Source: an uncultured Mycoplasmatota bacterium
GTDB taxonomy: Bacteria; Bacillota_I; Bacilli_A; RF39; UBA660
DNA: 33,211 bases
Assembly (NCBI GenBank): GCA_946528555.1
Contig: CAMMYS010000006.1
Span: 1-33,211 of the forward strand
Direction of reading: 5' to 3'
Part shown: piece by piece, positions 12,997-20,763 of the stretch
Position numbering within the stretch: position 1 is the stretch's first letter
Layout: each line of letters begins with the position of its first letter
Made by a program: the position numbers and the translations under genes
Notes under the pieces: generated by a model
What the model was told of the DNA's origin: nothing
Seen by the model: only the letters and a program-made list of their open reading frames with translations
Database searches by the model: none

Positions 12997-13026
12997 TTGA
13001 CTTATTATTACCATAGGTGGTAATAT
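12997..13026 (+). promoter_or_regulatory. Promoter with embedded operator for the plus-strand cassette
   Basis: TTGACT (12997-13002), an 18-base spacer and TAATAT (13021-13026). The near-perfect dyad TATTACCATAGGTGGTAATA (13006-13025: 8-bp arms, 4-bp centre) fills the spacer and overlaps the -10. A dimer bound there would block RNA polymerase. The HTH protein encoded at 13106 is a natural candidate. Confidence 0.7.
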
Positions 13027-13105
13027 GTTTACAAGATAAAAGAAAGAAGGTATAAATATAGTAATAATATAAAATATAGAAAAAGATATAGTAAGGATGA
13101 TGAAA

Positions 13106-13315
13106 ATGAAAAAATTATATAAAAATCAAAAGCATAGTTTATATTATTTAACTAAAGAATTAAATTTAGATATAAAAAGATTATATAGGTATGCTGATGG
13201 TTCAGTACCAGTTGATAAAATACCTTTTAGCTTAATTTATGATATAGCAAAAGTTGAAGGTATAGAACCAATGGAACTTTTTAATGAAATGAAAGAATAT
13301 TTAGGTGGTAAATAA
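13106..13315 (+). CDS. Small HTH-type regulator
   Basis: A 69-residue protein with an XRE/Cro-like helical pattern (LYYLTKELNLDIKRLYRYAD, then VPVDKIPFSLIYDIAKVEGI and EPMELFNEMKEYL). The C-terminal part matches the last helices of the XRE fold. AAGG lies 9 bases before the third in-frame ATG (13106); the ATGs at 13097 and 13100 sit against the ribosome binding site. It is the first gene of an isolated plus-strand cassette between late genes and the non-coding region. It may autoregulate through the dyad at 13006-13025. Confidence 0.6.
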   Translation: MKKLYKNQKHSLYYLTKELNLDIKRLYRYADGSVPVDKIPFSLIYDIAKVEGIEPMELFNEMKEYLGGK

Positions 13316-13524
13316 TGAAAAAGGGAATAGAGAATAAAAAGTATAAATTAACAAAAGTAGGAAAGGTAGTATTTACAATAATACAAATAATAATATCATT
13401 AATTATTTATATGATATTAGGTAAACTTGGTGTATATTCTGATAAATATGGTGATCTATTATTTATAGCTTGGTTTACATTTGGTTTTGGTAACTTATTT
13501 ATAGGTAGTATTATTTGGAATTAG
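13315..13524 (+). CDS. Small two-helix membrane protein
   Basis: A 69-residue protein with a basic N-terminus (KKGIENKKYKLTKVGK) and two hydrophobic segments, VVFTIIQIIISLIIYMIL and LLFIAWFTFGFGNLFIGSII. The ATG overlaps the upstream stop (TAATG). Co-expression with an HTH regulator in an isolated, lysogen-type cassette suggests a lysogenic conversion or superinfection exclusion role. That is inference only. Confidence 0.65.
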   Translation: MKKGIENKKYKLTKVGKVVFTIIQIIISLIIYMILGKLGVYSDKYGDLLFIAWFTFGFGNLFIGSIIWN

Positions 13525-13533
13525 GTGATGAAA

Positions 13534-13674
13534 ATGAAATATGAAATTGAAAAAGATAATGTATTAAATACATATATAGTTTGGGAATGCCATAAAAACT
13601 ATAAAATAGACCGCTATAGGGGTTTTAAATATAAATGTAAGGAATTTATCAATAAAATTAAAAAAGGTGCTTAA
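13534..13674 (+). CDS. 46-residue basic protein, last gene of the cassette
   Basis: The frame from the ATG at 13534 reads MKYEIEKDNVLNTYIVWECH, continues KNYKIDRYRGFKYKCKEFIN and ends KIKKGA (46 aa). AGGTG lies 6 bases upstream. An in-frame ATG at 13528 lies next to the ribosome binding site. It follows the membrane protein gene closely and ends at a terminator. Basic, one CGC codon (rare in this genome), function unknown. Confidence 0.55.
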   Translation: MKYEIEKDNVLNTYIVWECHKNYKIDRYRGFKYKCKEFINKIKKGA

Positions 13675-13685
13675 AACACCTTTTT
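13661..13685. terminator. Bidirectional terminator between convergent operons
   Basis: AAAAAGGTG (13661-13669) and CACCTTTTT (13677-13685) form a perfect 9-bp stem with a 7-nt loop and A/T tracts on both sides. It ends the plus-strand cassette (stop at 13674) and the minus-strand tail operon (stop at 13687). Confidence 0.85.
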
Positions 13686-13686
13686 A

Positions 13687-15546
13687 TTATGAATTTCCAT
13701 TTGCATTTGAACTATATACTTCTAAATAATTAGTTAATGTAGTTGATTTTTTAACTAAATATCCGTGAATAGTTATATTCCAAAAGTATGCTTCACCATC
13801 TGCACTTGATACACACTTTAAGTTTGTACCATTTTTACTATAACCTAATGTAGTTTCTAAAGTTATTTCAGTTTTCTTAAATATTCTTGTAGATACTATT
13901 TTTCTAAATGTATTAGCCGACCAAGTATTTCCTTGATTACTATATATATTATTTATACCTACACTAGCAGTTTGTGATCCATTGGTTGAAATTTGTGCAG
14001 TTAATCTAAATGCCATTTCATAATTACTTGGTATATTTATACCATTAAATACACCATCAATTAAGCCATAATCATATGAACCTAATACTGTATCAGTTCC
14101 ACCAGTAGTTTTAATATAACTATCATATAGTGTTTGGCTACCAATATATATTAAATCATCTATTTGTAAACCATCACTTTCAATACCATCAGTACTTATT
14201 GGGAAGCAATTTACACCAACTGATTTTCTAATTCTATCAAAGAATATAATTGGTTGCCCCCTATCAACAGTTAAATTATAAGTTGTAGTTCCTAATTTAT
14301 CAGTTAATAATACCCTTATATTCCATTGATAAAGATTATCTAGATCTAGTGTTGTTGATGTATTATTAGCAAGTGTGGTTAGTGCATTATAATTTTCATC
14401 TTCAACTTTTTTATATTGATATTTAATAGTTAAGGTATTTTTATTATCTAAACTAGAATATTTACCATCTACTAATAAAGATGTTTCACTATAATAATTT
14501 TGGTATCTTTCAGTTGTTATTAAAGCATATGGTAATTCCCAGTTTAAGAATTGAACATTTATAGTTTTAGTTGTTACATTACCCCTAGTATCAATAACCC
14601 TTAATATTGCATCAGTATTATTTGAAATATTTTGTGTGCCAAAGTTATTAGTACCAGTATGACAATCATAAGTATTATTATTAAATGAAACATAGTATTC
14701 TGCAATACTAGCACCTTTTAAAGCAGTACCAGCACCTATTGTAAATGTTAATAAACTATTATTTCTTATAATTTGCTGGTCATTGTTAGTAATTGCTGTT
14801 GTTATTTGGTTTGTATCAGCATATGTAAATGTACTAGCAATAGGGTTAGCATTTATTATTGATAAAGTTACTTCTTTATATGAATAAAAAGTATTACCAC
14901 CTATAATTGTTTTTATATAAAATCTAACATACATTGAATTTTTATTAGGAATTGCATTTCTTAAAGCATTTCTTTCAGCAGTTGTTAAGTTAAATGTATA
15001 TGAATTACCAGTTTTAGATATATCCCTATAACCAGCATAAGCAGTTGTACCAGCTTGATTATATATTGCAGCTTGTAAGGTAGTTACTGCATTACCAGCT
15101 AAATTTTGATATTGAATAGTTGGGTTTTGTTCATCATTGAAATTTGATGCTGATGTAACATTAGCTTGTCTAGGAATATATGTTAAATCAACATTAAAGC
15201 CTTGTAAATCAGAACTAACAACATTCATTGCTATAACTGAAGATACATATATAGTTTTATAACCATTATCATTATGTGTAATATCTAAAGTTTTATTAAA
15301 CACTTCAGTATATGAATTATATGTAAACTTTTGGCTTGGTGTTATTGATTGTTTATATACAACACCATCAATATTACATCTACATTCACCACTACCATAT
15401 GTAGTATAACCAGTATTAGTACGCCATACTTGAACTTTAACATTAACATTAGATTTATTTTTATTAACATCAGTACTATTTTCAGTAACTATAATTCTAT
15501 ATTTAATATATCTATTACTTGTACTAAAATCACTACTTATAGCCAT
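13687..15546 (-). CDS. Tail tip/receptor-binding protein, DUF859-like
   Basis: A 619-residue beta-rich structural protein. The N-terminus (MAISSDFSTSNRYIKYRIIV) and the repeated beta-sandwich-like segments (VDLTYIPRQANVTSASNF, ITTERYQNYYSETSLLVDGK, YQWNIRVLLTDKLGT) match DUF859-type tail proteins of Firmicutes siphophages. Around 425-440 RGQPIIFFDRIRKSVGVNCF marks the usual junction to a C-terminal domain. The last about 130 residues resemble a globular receptor-binding head. It is the last gene of the late operon, the usual place for adhesion proteins. Its ATG overlaps the upstream stop region. Confidence 0.72.
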   Translation of the reverse strand: MAISSDFSTSNRYIKYRIIVTENSTDVNKNKSNVNVKVQVWRTNTGYTTYGSGECRCNIDGVVYKQSITPSQKFTYNSYTEVFNKTLDITHNDNGYKTIYVSSVIAMNVVSSDLQGFNVDLTYIPRQANVTSASNFNDEQNPTIQYQNLAGNAVTTLQAAIYNQAGTTAYAGYRDISKTGNSYTFNLTTAERNALRNAIPNKNSMYVRFYIKTIIGGNTFYSYKEVTLSIINANPIASTFTYADTNQITTAITNNDQQIIRNNSLLTFTIGAGTALKGASIAEYYVSFNNNTYDCHTGTNNFGTQNISNNTDAILRVIDTRGNVTTKTINVQFLNWELPYALITTERYQNYYSETSLLVDGKYSSLDNKNTLTIKYQYKKVEDENYNALTTLANNTSTTLDLDNLYQWNIRVLLTDKLGTTTYNLTVDRGQPIIFFDRIRKSVGVNCFPISTDGIESDGLQIDDLIYIGSQTLYDSYIKTTGGTDTVLGSYDYGLIDGVFNGINIPSNYEMAFRLTAQISTNGSQTASVGINNIYSNQGNTWSANTFRKIVSTRIFKKTEITLETTLGYSKNGTNLKCVSSADGEAYFWNITIHGYLVKKSTTLTNYLEVYSSNANGNS

Positions 15547-18155
15547 TATTTATCACCTTCTAATACCGAACTTTCATTATGAACTAAAATATTTTCAACA
15601 TAATAATTATTATTGTCTTTAACTCTTATTTCATAAACTTCTTCATTTGTTTCTTTTATTTCAATAGAACTAATATCTATATATTCATTTTTAATACTAA
15701 TTAATTTATCTTCTTTAGTTAAATCTTGTGCTAATTTGATGCCATTATTAGTATAAAATGGATGTGAACAAGTTGCTTCAATTCCATTTATAACATAAAG
15801 TTTATTAGCTCTATGTGATACTAATTTATCAACTTCTTTAAATTCTTGTTCCTTACCATTATATGATAGTACTTTATCACCAATTTTAATATTAGAAATA
15901 TTTTTAGTACCATTATCAGTAAATACTTTCATATTACCAGTAAAACAAGCTTGTCCGCCGCCTTCACCTTCATCCCAATAATCTAATGTTTGTTTATTTG
16001 TTGAACTACTATCTAAATCTAAATAAATATTTCTTAAATGGTATGCATCTGGGTATATTGCAACACCTAGATCCATTGCAATAGATATATTATATTCAGT
16101 TATATAATAATTTTTTCTTTCTATTAAATATGTTGTACTATTAACATACCCTTCCCTATATTCATAATGGTCAAAACCACCTTCTGACATTGTTCCATCT
16201 TCATTATAATGTATTGTACCATAAAAAATTTCACATTCTATTGTTGGTGTTCCAGTAGGCTTAAAGTTTGATTTTAATGTAAGAACTACATCTATACTTC
16301 TTGGTGTTGCTGGGCTTGTTGCTGATCTACCATATTTAGTTGCAAAATTATTATCACTATAAACACCATCAGCATTTGCACCATCAGTACTAAAGAAATT
16401 AGCATTAGTTATAATTGACATATTACTTTGACTTGCCAAATTATCAGCAGTTGATACTAAACCTATACCATCATTATCTACCATTTGATGTGTTGTACCA
16501 TTATAATCAGTATAATTATATGTAACTGTCATTGGTAAAAATCTCATTTTATTACATAGTGTAATTTCTTCTTCTACTACACCTTTTTTCATATGAAATT
16601 CATCTTTATCAACCCAATATATTTTATTATCATTAACATCATAACCAGCAAAACCAACTTCAGTATTCATAATTAAATATGAACCATCTGCACCATACAT
16701 TTTAAGCCCATTTTTATTCAATTCAGCAATTAATTGGTTAGCTTCATTATATACTTCTAAAATTCCATTTTGATTTAAATTAGAACCTAATTTTAATGTT
16801 CCACCCTTTATTAAATCAGCAGTTAAATTAATTACATTGATATTTTCCATATTTAAAGTACCATCTATAGTCCAAGCAGTACTAAATGTACCATTAATAC
16901 CAGTATTACTAAAACCAATACCACCATTATTAATCATAATAACATTGGTTGCAGTTTCTTTTGGTAAACTATCAACTATTAATATTTTATCACCTTCATA
17001 AATACAATAACTTGAACCAAGTGCATTCCAAATTGTATTAGTTGCATCTTGTAATTCATCAGCTAATGTAACTTTTAATGTTTCATTATTATTTTTTATA
17101 GCTTCTTCAGTTGCATTAGCTATTGTAGATGTTAAATCACTTAACTTTTGTGTAAAATTACCAAATTCTATTTGTGTATATTGCCCTAAAATAGCATCAT
17201 ATTCAAAAGAAATAACATTTGTTAATAAATTTACACCTAATCTTTCATCTATAACTTCAATAGTATCACCAATATCACTAACTTTTTTAATATCAGCTTT
17301 TAAAGTATAATTTACTTTTGGAATTGAATTTTTATTGACATAATCACCAGCTTGAATTGTTAAATCTTCTATTAAGGCTTGTTTATATGCAGTTTCATCT
17401 AATACACCAGCAGCATCAGTATAATCTTCTTCATTTATACTATTTTGTTCAAATGAAATAGTTTTAGTATATGGTATATCATATTGAACACTACTATATA
17501 AATAAATACTAGCAGTATCATCTAATTCATTTAATAAAATTCCATCTTTACCTACTGGTAAAATTTTAGTAACTACTCCATCCCAATTATATGTGCAAGT
17601 TATTTCTTTTAAATTCTTTTTATATCTAATTGTAACACCATTATCAGCCCCCATGGTTTCATTTACACTAATATTCCAATTATCTCTAACTAAATGCCCA
17701 CCCCATCTATTTATAACTTCATTTATAGCTTCATATAGGCTTTTTCTGACGCATCTAAAGGTATTTAATGCAGTTATATCAGAACTTGTTGTAAATGGGC
17801 TTGTATTATCAGTAGCACTATTAAAATGATCTAATGCATAATTACAATTCCCATCTACTACATAACTATCAGCTATTAAATAATTTTTACTATCATAGAA
17901 TATATGATATGCTTTAGCTTTTATTTTATTAATATTAGTTTCAACATTAGTTATTCTAAATGCTTGTTCCCCAGTTGGGGTTGGTGCAACTACTATATTA
18001 TTAGCAACTATATAATCTATATAACTTAAATCAGTTTCTAAATCTATGTAGTATGCACCATTATCTTCTTTATGTATTTTAGCTTTTAATGGTCTTAATA
18101 TCTTTTCACCATTGTTAGTAAATGAAGTATCAGTTGAATTAAATATTTTAATCAT
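15546..18155 (-). CDS. Tail endopeptidase-type tip protein (Tal) with C-terminal intein-like Hint domain
   Basis: An 869-residue protein. The first about 350 residues follow the prophage endopeptidase-tail (Tal/gp27-like) pattern (IKIFNSTDTSFTNNGEKIL, AYHIFYDSKNYLIADSYVVD, KILPVGKDGILLNELDD, VNYTLKADIKKVSDIGDTIE). The middle is fibre-like beta structure. Residues 737-860 form a Hint domain: CFTGNMKVFTDNG at its N-terminus with Cys737, block B as TCSHPFYT, and the C-terminal block YYVENILVHN. Only nine residues follow (ESSVLEGDK). The +1 residue is Glu, not Cys/Ser/Thr, so standard protein splicing is unlikely. Bacterial intein-like (BIL) domains with such ends cleave at one or both junctions. 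No homing endonuclease is inserted. The ATG at 18155 follows AGGTGA by 5 bases. Confidence 0.85.
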   Translation of the reverse strand: MIKIFNSTDTSFTNNGEKILRPLKAKIHKEDNGAYYIDLETDLSYIDYIVANNIVVAPTPTGEQAFRITNVETNINKIKAKAYHIFYDSKNYLIADSYVVDGNCNYALDHFNSATDNTSPFTTSSDITALNTFRCVRKSLYEAINEVINRWGGHLVRDNWNISVNETMGADNGVTIRYKKNLKEITCTYNWDGVVTKILPVGKDGILLNELDDTASIYLYSSVQYDIPYTKTISFEQNSINEEDYTDAAGVLDETAYKQALIEDLTIQAGDYVNKNSIPKVNYTLKADIKKVSDIGDTIEVIDERLGVNLLTNVISFEYDAILGQYTQIEFGNFTQKLSDLTSTIANATEEAIKNNNETLKVTLADELQDATNTIWNALGSSYCIYEGDKILIVDSLPKETATNVIMINNGGIGFSNTGINGTFSTAWTIDGTLNMENINVINLTADLIKGGTLKLGSNLNQNGILEVYNEANQLIAELNKNGLKMYGADGSYLIMNTEVGFAGYDVNDNKIYWVDKDEFHMKKGVVEEEITLCNKMRFLPMTVTYNYTDYNGTTHQMVDNDGIGLVSTADNLASQSNMSIITNANFFSTDGANADGVYSDNNFATKYGRSATSPATPRSIDVVLTLKSNFKPTGTPTIECEIFYGTIHYNEDGTMSEGGFDHYEYREGYVNSTTYLIERKNYYITEYNISIAMDLGVAIYPDAYHLRNIYLDLDSSSTNKQTLDYWDEGEGGGQACFTGNMKVFTDNGTKNISNIKIGDKVLSYNGKEQEFKEVDKLVSHRANKLYVINGIEATCSHPFYTNNGIKLAQDLTKEDKLISIKNEYIDISSIEIKETNEEVYEIRVKDNNNYYVENILVHNESSVLEGDK

Positions 18156-18191
18156 ATATATCACCTATTTCTATATGTCATAATATAATTC

Positions 18192-19457
18192 TTATTTATA
18201 ACCTATTATTTGTACTGGAACACAAGAATTATTGTTTATATCTACATTACCACCATAAGTAGGTATTTCTTCACAATCACCAAATAATAAAGATGTTCCA
18301 CTTGGTAATTCCCCAAATCTTCTTGACATTTTATTGCTTAACTTTTGTAAATATAGTTGTGATGTTGTTGGCACTTTACCAGTTGATAAACAAACATTAA
18401 GGGTATTTGTTATTCTAAATATAACTTCATAATAGTTATAATTGACAATACTATCACTTAATGTTATTGTTTGCCTTGCAAATGTACTTGATGGACTTGG
18501 GTTTGTCCATAATACAACTTGTTTACTATATATTTCTTCATTATCTACTAATATTTGATATTGTTTAACTTCTTCATAGGTAGTTCTTGTGCTTCCTAGT
18601 TCTAATTGCATTTCGTATTGATATATTGAATTTAATGTTGCAATCCCACTATTTACACTTGTGAAAGGTCTTACATATTTAGTATTTGCGGGTGTTGTTC
18701 CTGAAACTGAACTTTGGTCATTGTTTGCTATTCTTGATATATATGTTTTATTTTCATCATAAAATGCTATTCCTAAGAAAGGTGTTGTTGTATTACAACT
18801 AAATATTATTGCAGTTTTTTCTTCTATTGGTATGTAATTAAAACACAATCTATCAGTATTAACTAAATATGTACCATCGGCTTTTATTGAATAATTTTCT
18901 ATTGATAGATTAAGTAAATTCTTTTGATTTTTAATAAAGTTTACTCTATAATCTTCATCTACTTCAGTTCCTACATTAACTAATTGTTCAGTAGGTTTAT
19001 CAGATAAATCAGTATATGATCCACTTGTTGCAACTGGTGATAAATCATTTGATGTTACAAAATCACTATCATTATTTAAATCTGATGTATTAATTGGCAC
19101 ACTTATATCTACTGCTTTATTAGTTATAGTTTGTGCTACACCATTTACTTTAATATTTTCAATAATATTTACATCAGCACTAGCTTCTATTCCAGCTAAT
19201 TTATTTTTTTCAGTAGTTGTATAATCATTAGTTGATAAGCCTTTACCAGTTTCTTTTTCTACATAACCAGTTAAATCTATATTTACACTTTTGCTTGTTA
19301 CTGGTAATGAATTATTATTTACTTTTACATCTTCTATAATATTATCTTCACCAGCACCAGTATCACCTTTAGCACCTTTAGTAACTATATAATTAGCAAT
19401 TATTTTATTAGTATCATCTAATAATACATATTCATCTTTTTTAAATATTACATTCAT
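18192..19457 (-). CDS. Baseplate/tail fibre protein with a collagen-like turn
   Basis: A 421-residue protein. The N-terminus (MNVIFKKDEYVLLDDTNKII) is followed by a short GAKGDTGAGED collagen-like stretch at about 28-38. Repeated shaft-like units come next (EDVKVNNNSLPVTSKSVNI, ENIKVNGVAQTITNKAVDI, and TGYVEKETGKGLSTNDYTT with TEKNKLAGIEASADV). A C-terminal domain from about 180 looks like a carbohydrate-binding beta-sandwich. Such layouts are typical of baseplate fibres that touch the host surface. The unit around VNNNSLPV/VNGVAQTI is an internal duplication. The ribosome binding site is AGGATGTGATT. Confidence 0.7.
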   Translation of the reverse strand: MNVIFKKDEYVLLDDTNKIIANYIVTKGAKGDTGAGEDNIIEDVKVNNNSLPVTSKSVNIDLTGYVEKETGKGLSTNDYTTTEKNKLAGIEASADVNIIENIKVNGVAQTITNKAVDISVPINTSDLNNDSDFVTSNDLSPVATSGSYTDLSDKPTEQLVNVGTEVDEDYRVNFIKNQKNLLNLSIENYSIKADGTYLVNTDRLCFNYIPIEEKTAIIFSCNTTTPFLGIAFYDENKTYISRIANNDQSSVSGTTPANTKYVRPFTSVNSGIATLNSIYQYEMQLELGSTRTTYEEVKQYQILVDNEEIYSKQVVLWTNPSPSSTFARQTITLSDSIVNYNYYEVIFRITNTLNVCLSTGKVPTTSQLYLQKLSNKMSRRFGELPSGTSLLFGDCEEIPTYGGNVDINNNSCVPVQIIGYK

Positions 19458-19461
19458 ATAA

Positions 19462-19788
19462 TCACATCCTAGTTATATCATAAGTTACATTAAACTTACC
19501 TTTTAAAATTGTTTGTTTAGTAGAATTTATAGTTACTTGTAAATCATAATAATATGTTCCTAACTCTATACTATCAGTATCAGCAGCAGCAATAGTAACT
19601 TGTATATCATTATCAGAATTTATTGTTATACCACTATTTAATGCCTTTTGAATTATATAATTATTATCATCTATCTTTTCTTTTACACTAAAATATGCTG
19701 CTGATAATGTATTTGGTTCAAAGTCTTGCAATGCCAAACAAAATGATACATCATCACCACGAGTTATTTCTAAATTTTTTATTATCAT
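19462..19788 (-). CDS. BppU-like baseplate N-terminal domain protein
   Basis: A 108-residue protein: IKNLEITRGDDVSFCLALQD, SAAYFSVKEKIDDNNYIIQK and YYYDLQVTINSTKQTILKGK. This is the small beta-sandwich seen at the N-terminus of baseplate upper proteins (BppU family). Here it stands alone as a separate gene. It probably links the distal tail ring to the fibre encoded next. Confidence 0.7.
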   Translation of the reverse strand: MIIKNLEITRGDDVSFCLALQDFEPNTLSAAYFSVKEKIDDNNYIIQKALNSGITINSDNDIQVTIAAADTDSIELGTYYYDLQVTINSTKQTILKGKFNVTYDITRM

Positions 19789-19802
19789 AATATCACCATC
19801 CT

Positions 19803-20036
19803 TTATTTAAAAACTATTATTGCACTTATAATACCAGCTATTAAGATACCAGCTATAGTACGCCATAACCACCTAGCATTATCTTGAATAGCCTTAATAT
19901 CTTCTTCATTTTTCTTTGATAAATTATAAGCTTCTTCAGTTTTATCTTTTATATTTTTATAATCATCTAATTTTTCTTCAATTTTAGTTAATCTAGTGAT
20001 TACTTCTATTTTAAATTCATTAAAGTCATCTTGCAT
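19803..20036 (-). CDS. XhlA-like membrane protein
   Basis: A 77-residue protein with an N-terminal coiled coil (IEVITRLTKIEEKLDDYKNI, AYNLSKKNEEDIKAIQDNAR) and one C-terminal membrane segment (TIAGILIAGIISAIIVF) preceded by WLWR. This matches XhlA/haemolysin-type accessory lysis proteins. It lies in the tail-tip region, far from the Dp-1-like holin. The ATG at 20036 follows AGGTGG; an in-frame ATG at 20060 overlaps the upstream gene. Confidence 0.75.
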   Translation of the reverse strand: MQDDFNEFKIEVITRLTKIEEKLDDYKNIKDKTEEAYNLSKKNEEDIKAIQDNARWLWRTIAGILIAGIISAIIVFK

Positions 20037-20050
20037 TTTGTAATCACCAC

Positions 20051-20749
20051 CTAAACCCATCTTGAATAGTTGCTAATTTCTAAACTTGTAATAGTTCCAT
20101 CCCAAGTTATAGTATTAGAACCCATATTTAATTTAAAATTATCATAATTACCAGTTACTTGCCTATTCATTAATATATTATCATTGCTGTAAGCTTCCAT
20201 TAAATCAGTATCTATATTTATAGTAGTTGATGTATCACCTAAATCAATTACAAATAGCTGATTACCATTTAAAGATAAATTAATAGTACCAGTACCAGTT
20301 ATACTTAATAATGGTTTTGAATAAATATTACCAGTATTAGTTATTGTTGCTGGGCTTGTTGTATATGTTCTTGTGCCTTCTTCTAAAGAATATTTAAATG
20401 GTTGGCAATGTAATGTAACTTCAGCAGTTTTAAATCTTATTAATTTTTCAAAATCTATTTGATTTATTATCTGATATTTATAATATTTATTTGGTTCATC
20501 ACTAAATGTAACTACACCATCACTATTAAAGAATGATATTACTTCATTTAAGTCATAATTATATGATAAGCCTATACTAATAGTTTTATCATATGCTGAA
20601 TAACCTAATTTAGTAATTATATCACCATCTACACCATCTATTTCAGTTGTATTAACTCTTATTTTAGGTTTAGAAATAGGTGGTAATTTGCTAATTAATA
20701 AACCAGTAATATCAGTACTTTTTACACCATTTAATATTATATAAGCCAT
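20051..20749 (-). CDS. Distal tail protein (Dit)
   Basis: A 232-residue Dit/Sipho_tail protein. It starts MAYIILNGVKSTDITGLLIS. IRVNTTEIDGVDGDIITKLG followed by YDKTISIGLSYN is the conserved N-terminal pattern. YKYQIINQIDFEKLIRFKTA and VTLHCQPFKYSLEEG end the belt domain. The remainder is a galectin-like beta domain. Dit forms the hexameric hub at the tail tip. It is located right after the tape measure gene, as expected. The ATG at 20749 follows AGGGTGG by 5 bases. Confidence 0.88.
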   Translation of the reverse strand: MAYIILNGVKSTDITGLLISKLPPISKPKIRVNTTEIDGVDGDIITKLGYSAYDKTISIGLSYNYDLNEVISFFNSDGVVTFSDEPNKYYKYQIINQIDFEKLIRFKTAEVTLHCQPFKYSLEEGTRTYTTSPATITNTGNIYSKPLLSITGTGTINLSLNGNQLFVIDLGDTSTTINIDTDLMEAYSNDNILMNRQVTGNYDNFKLNMGSNTITWDGTITSLEISNYSRWV

Positions 20750-20763
20750 ATTTACCACCCTTT

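Noticed and set aside
12101..13105. tRNA genes, often found beside giant phage RNAs
   Set aside because: No cloverleaf and no T-loop consensus could be found on either strand.
15576..15947. Homing intein with endonuclease in the tail-tip protein
   Set aside because: The domain is only 124 residues with no DOD or HNH endonuclease insertion, and lacks a nucleophile after the final Asn.
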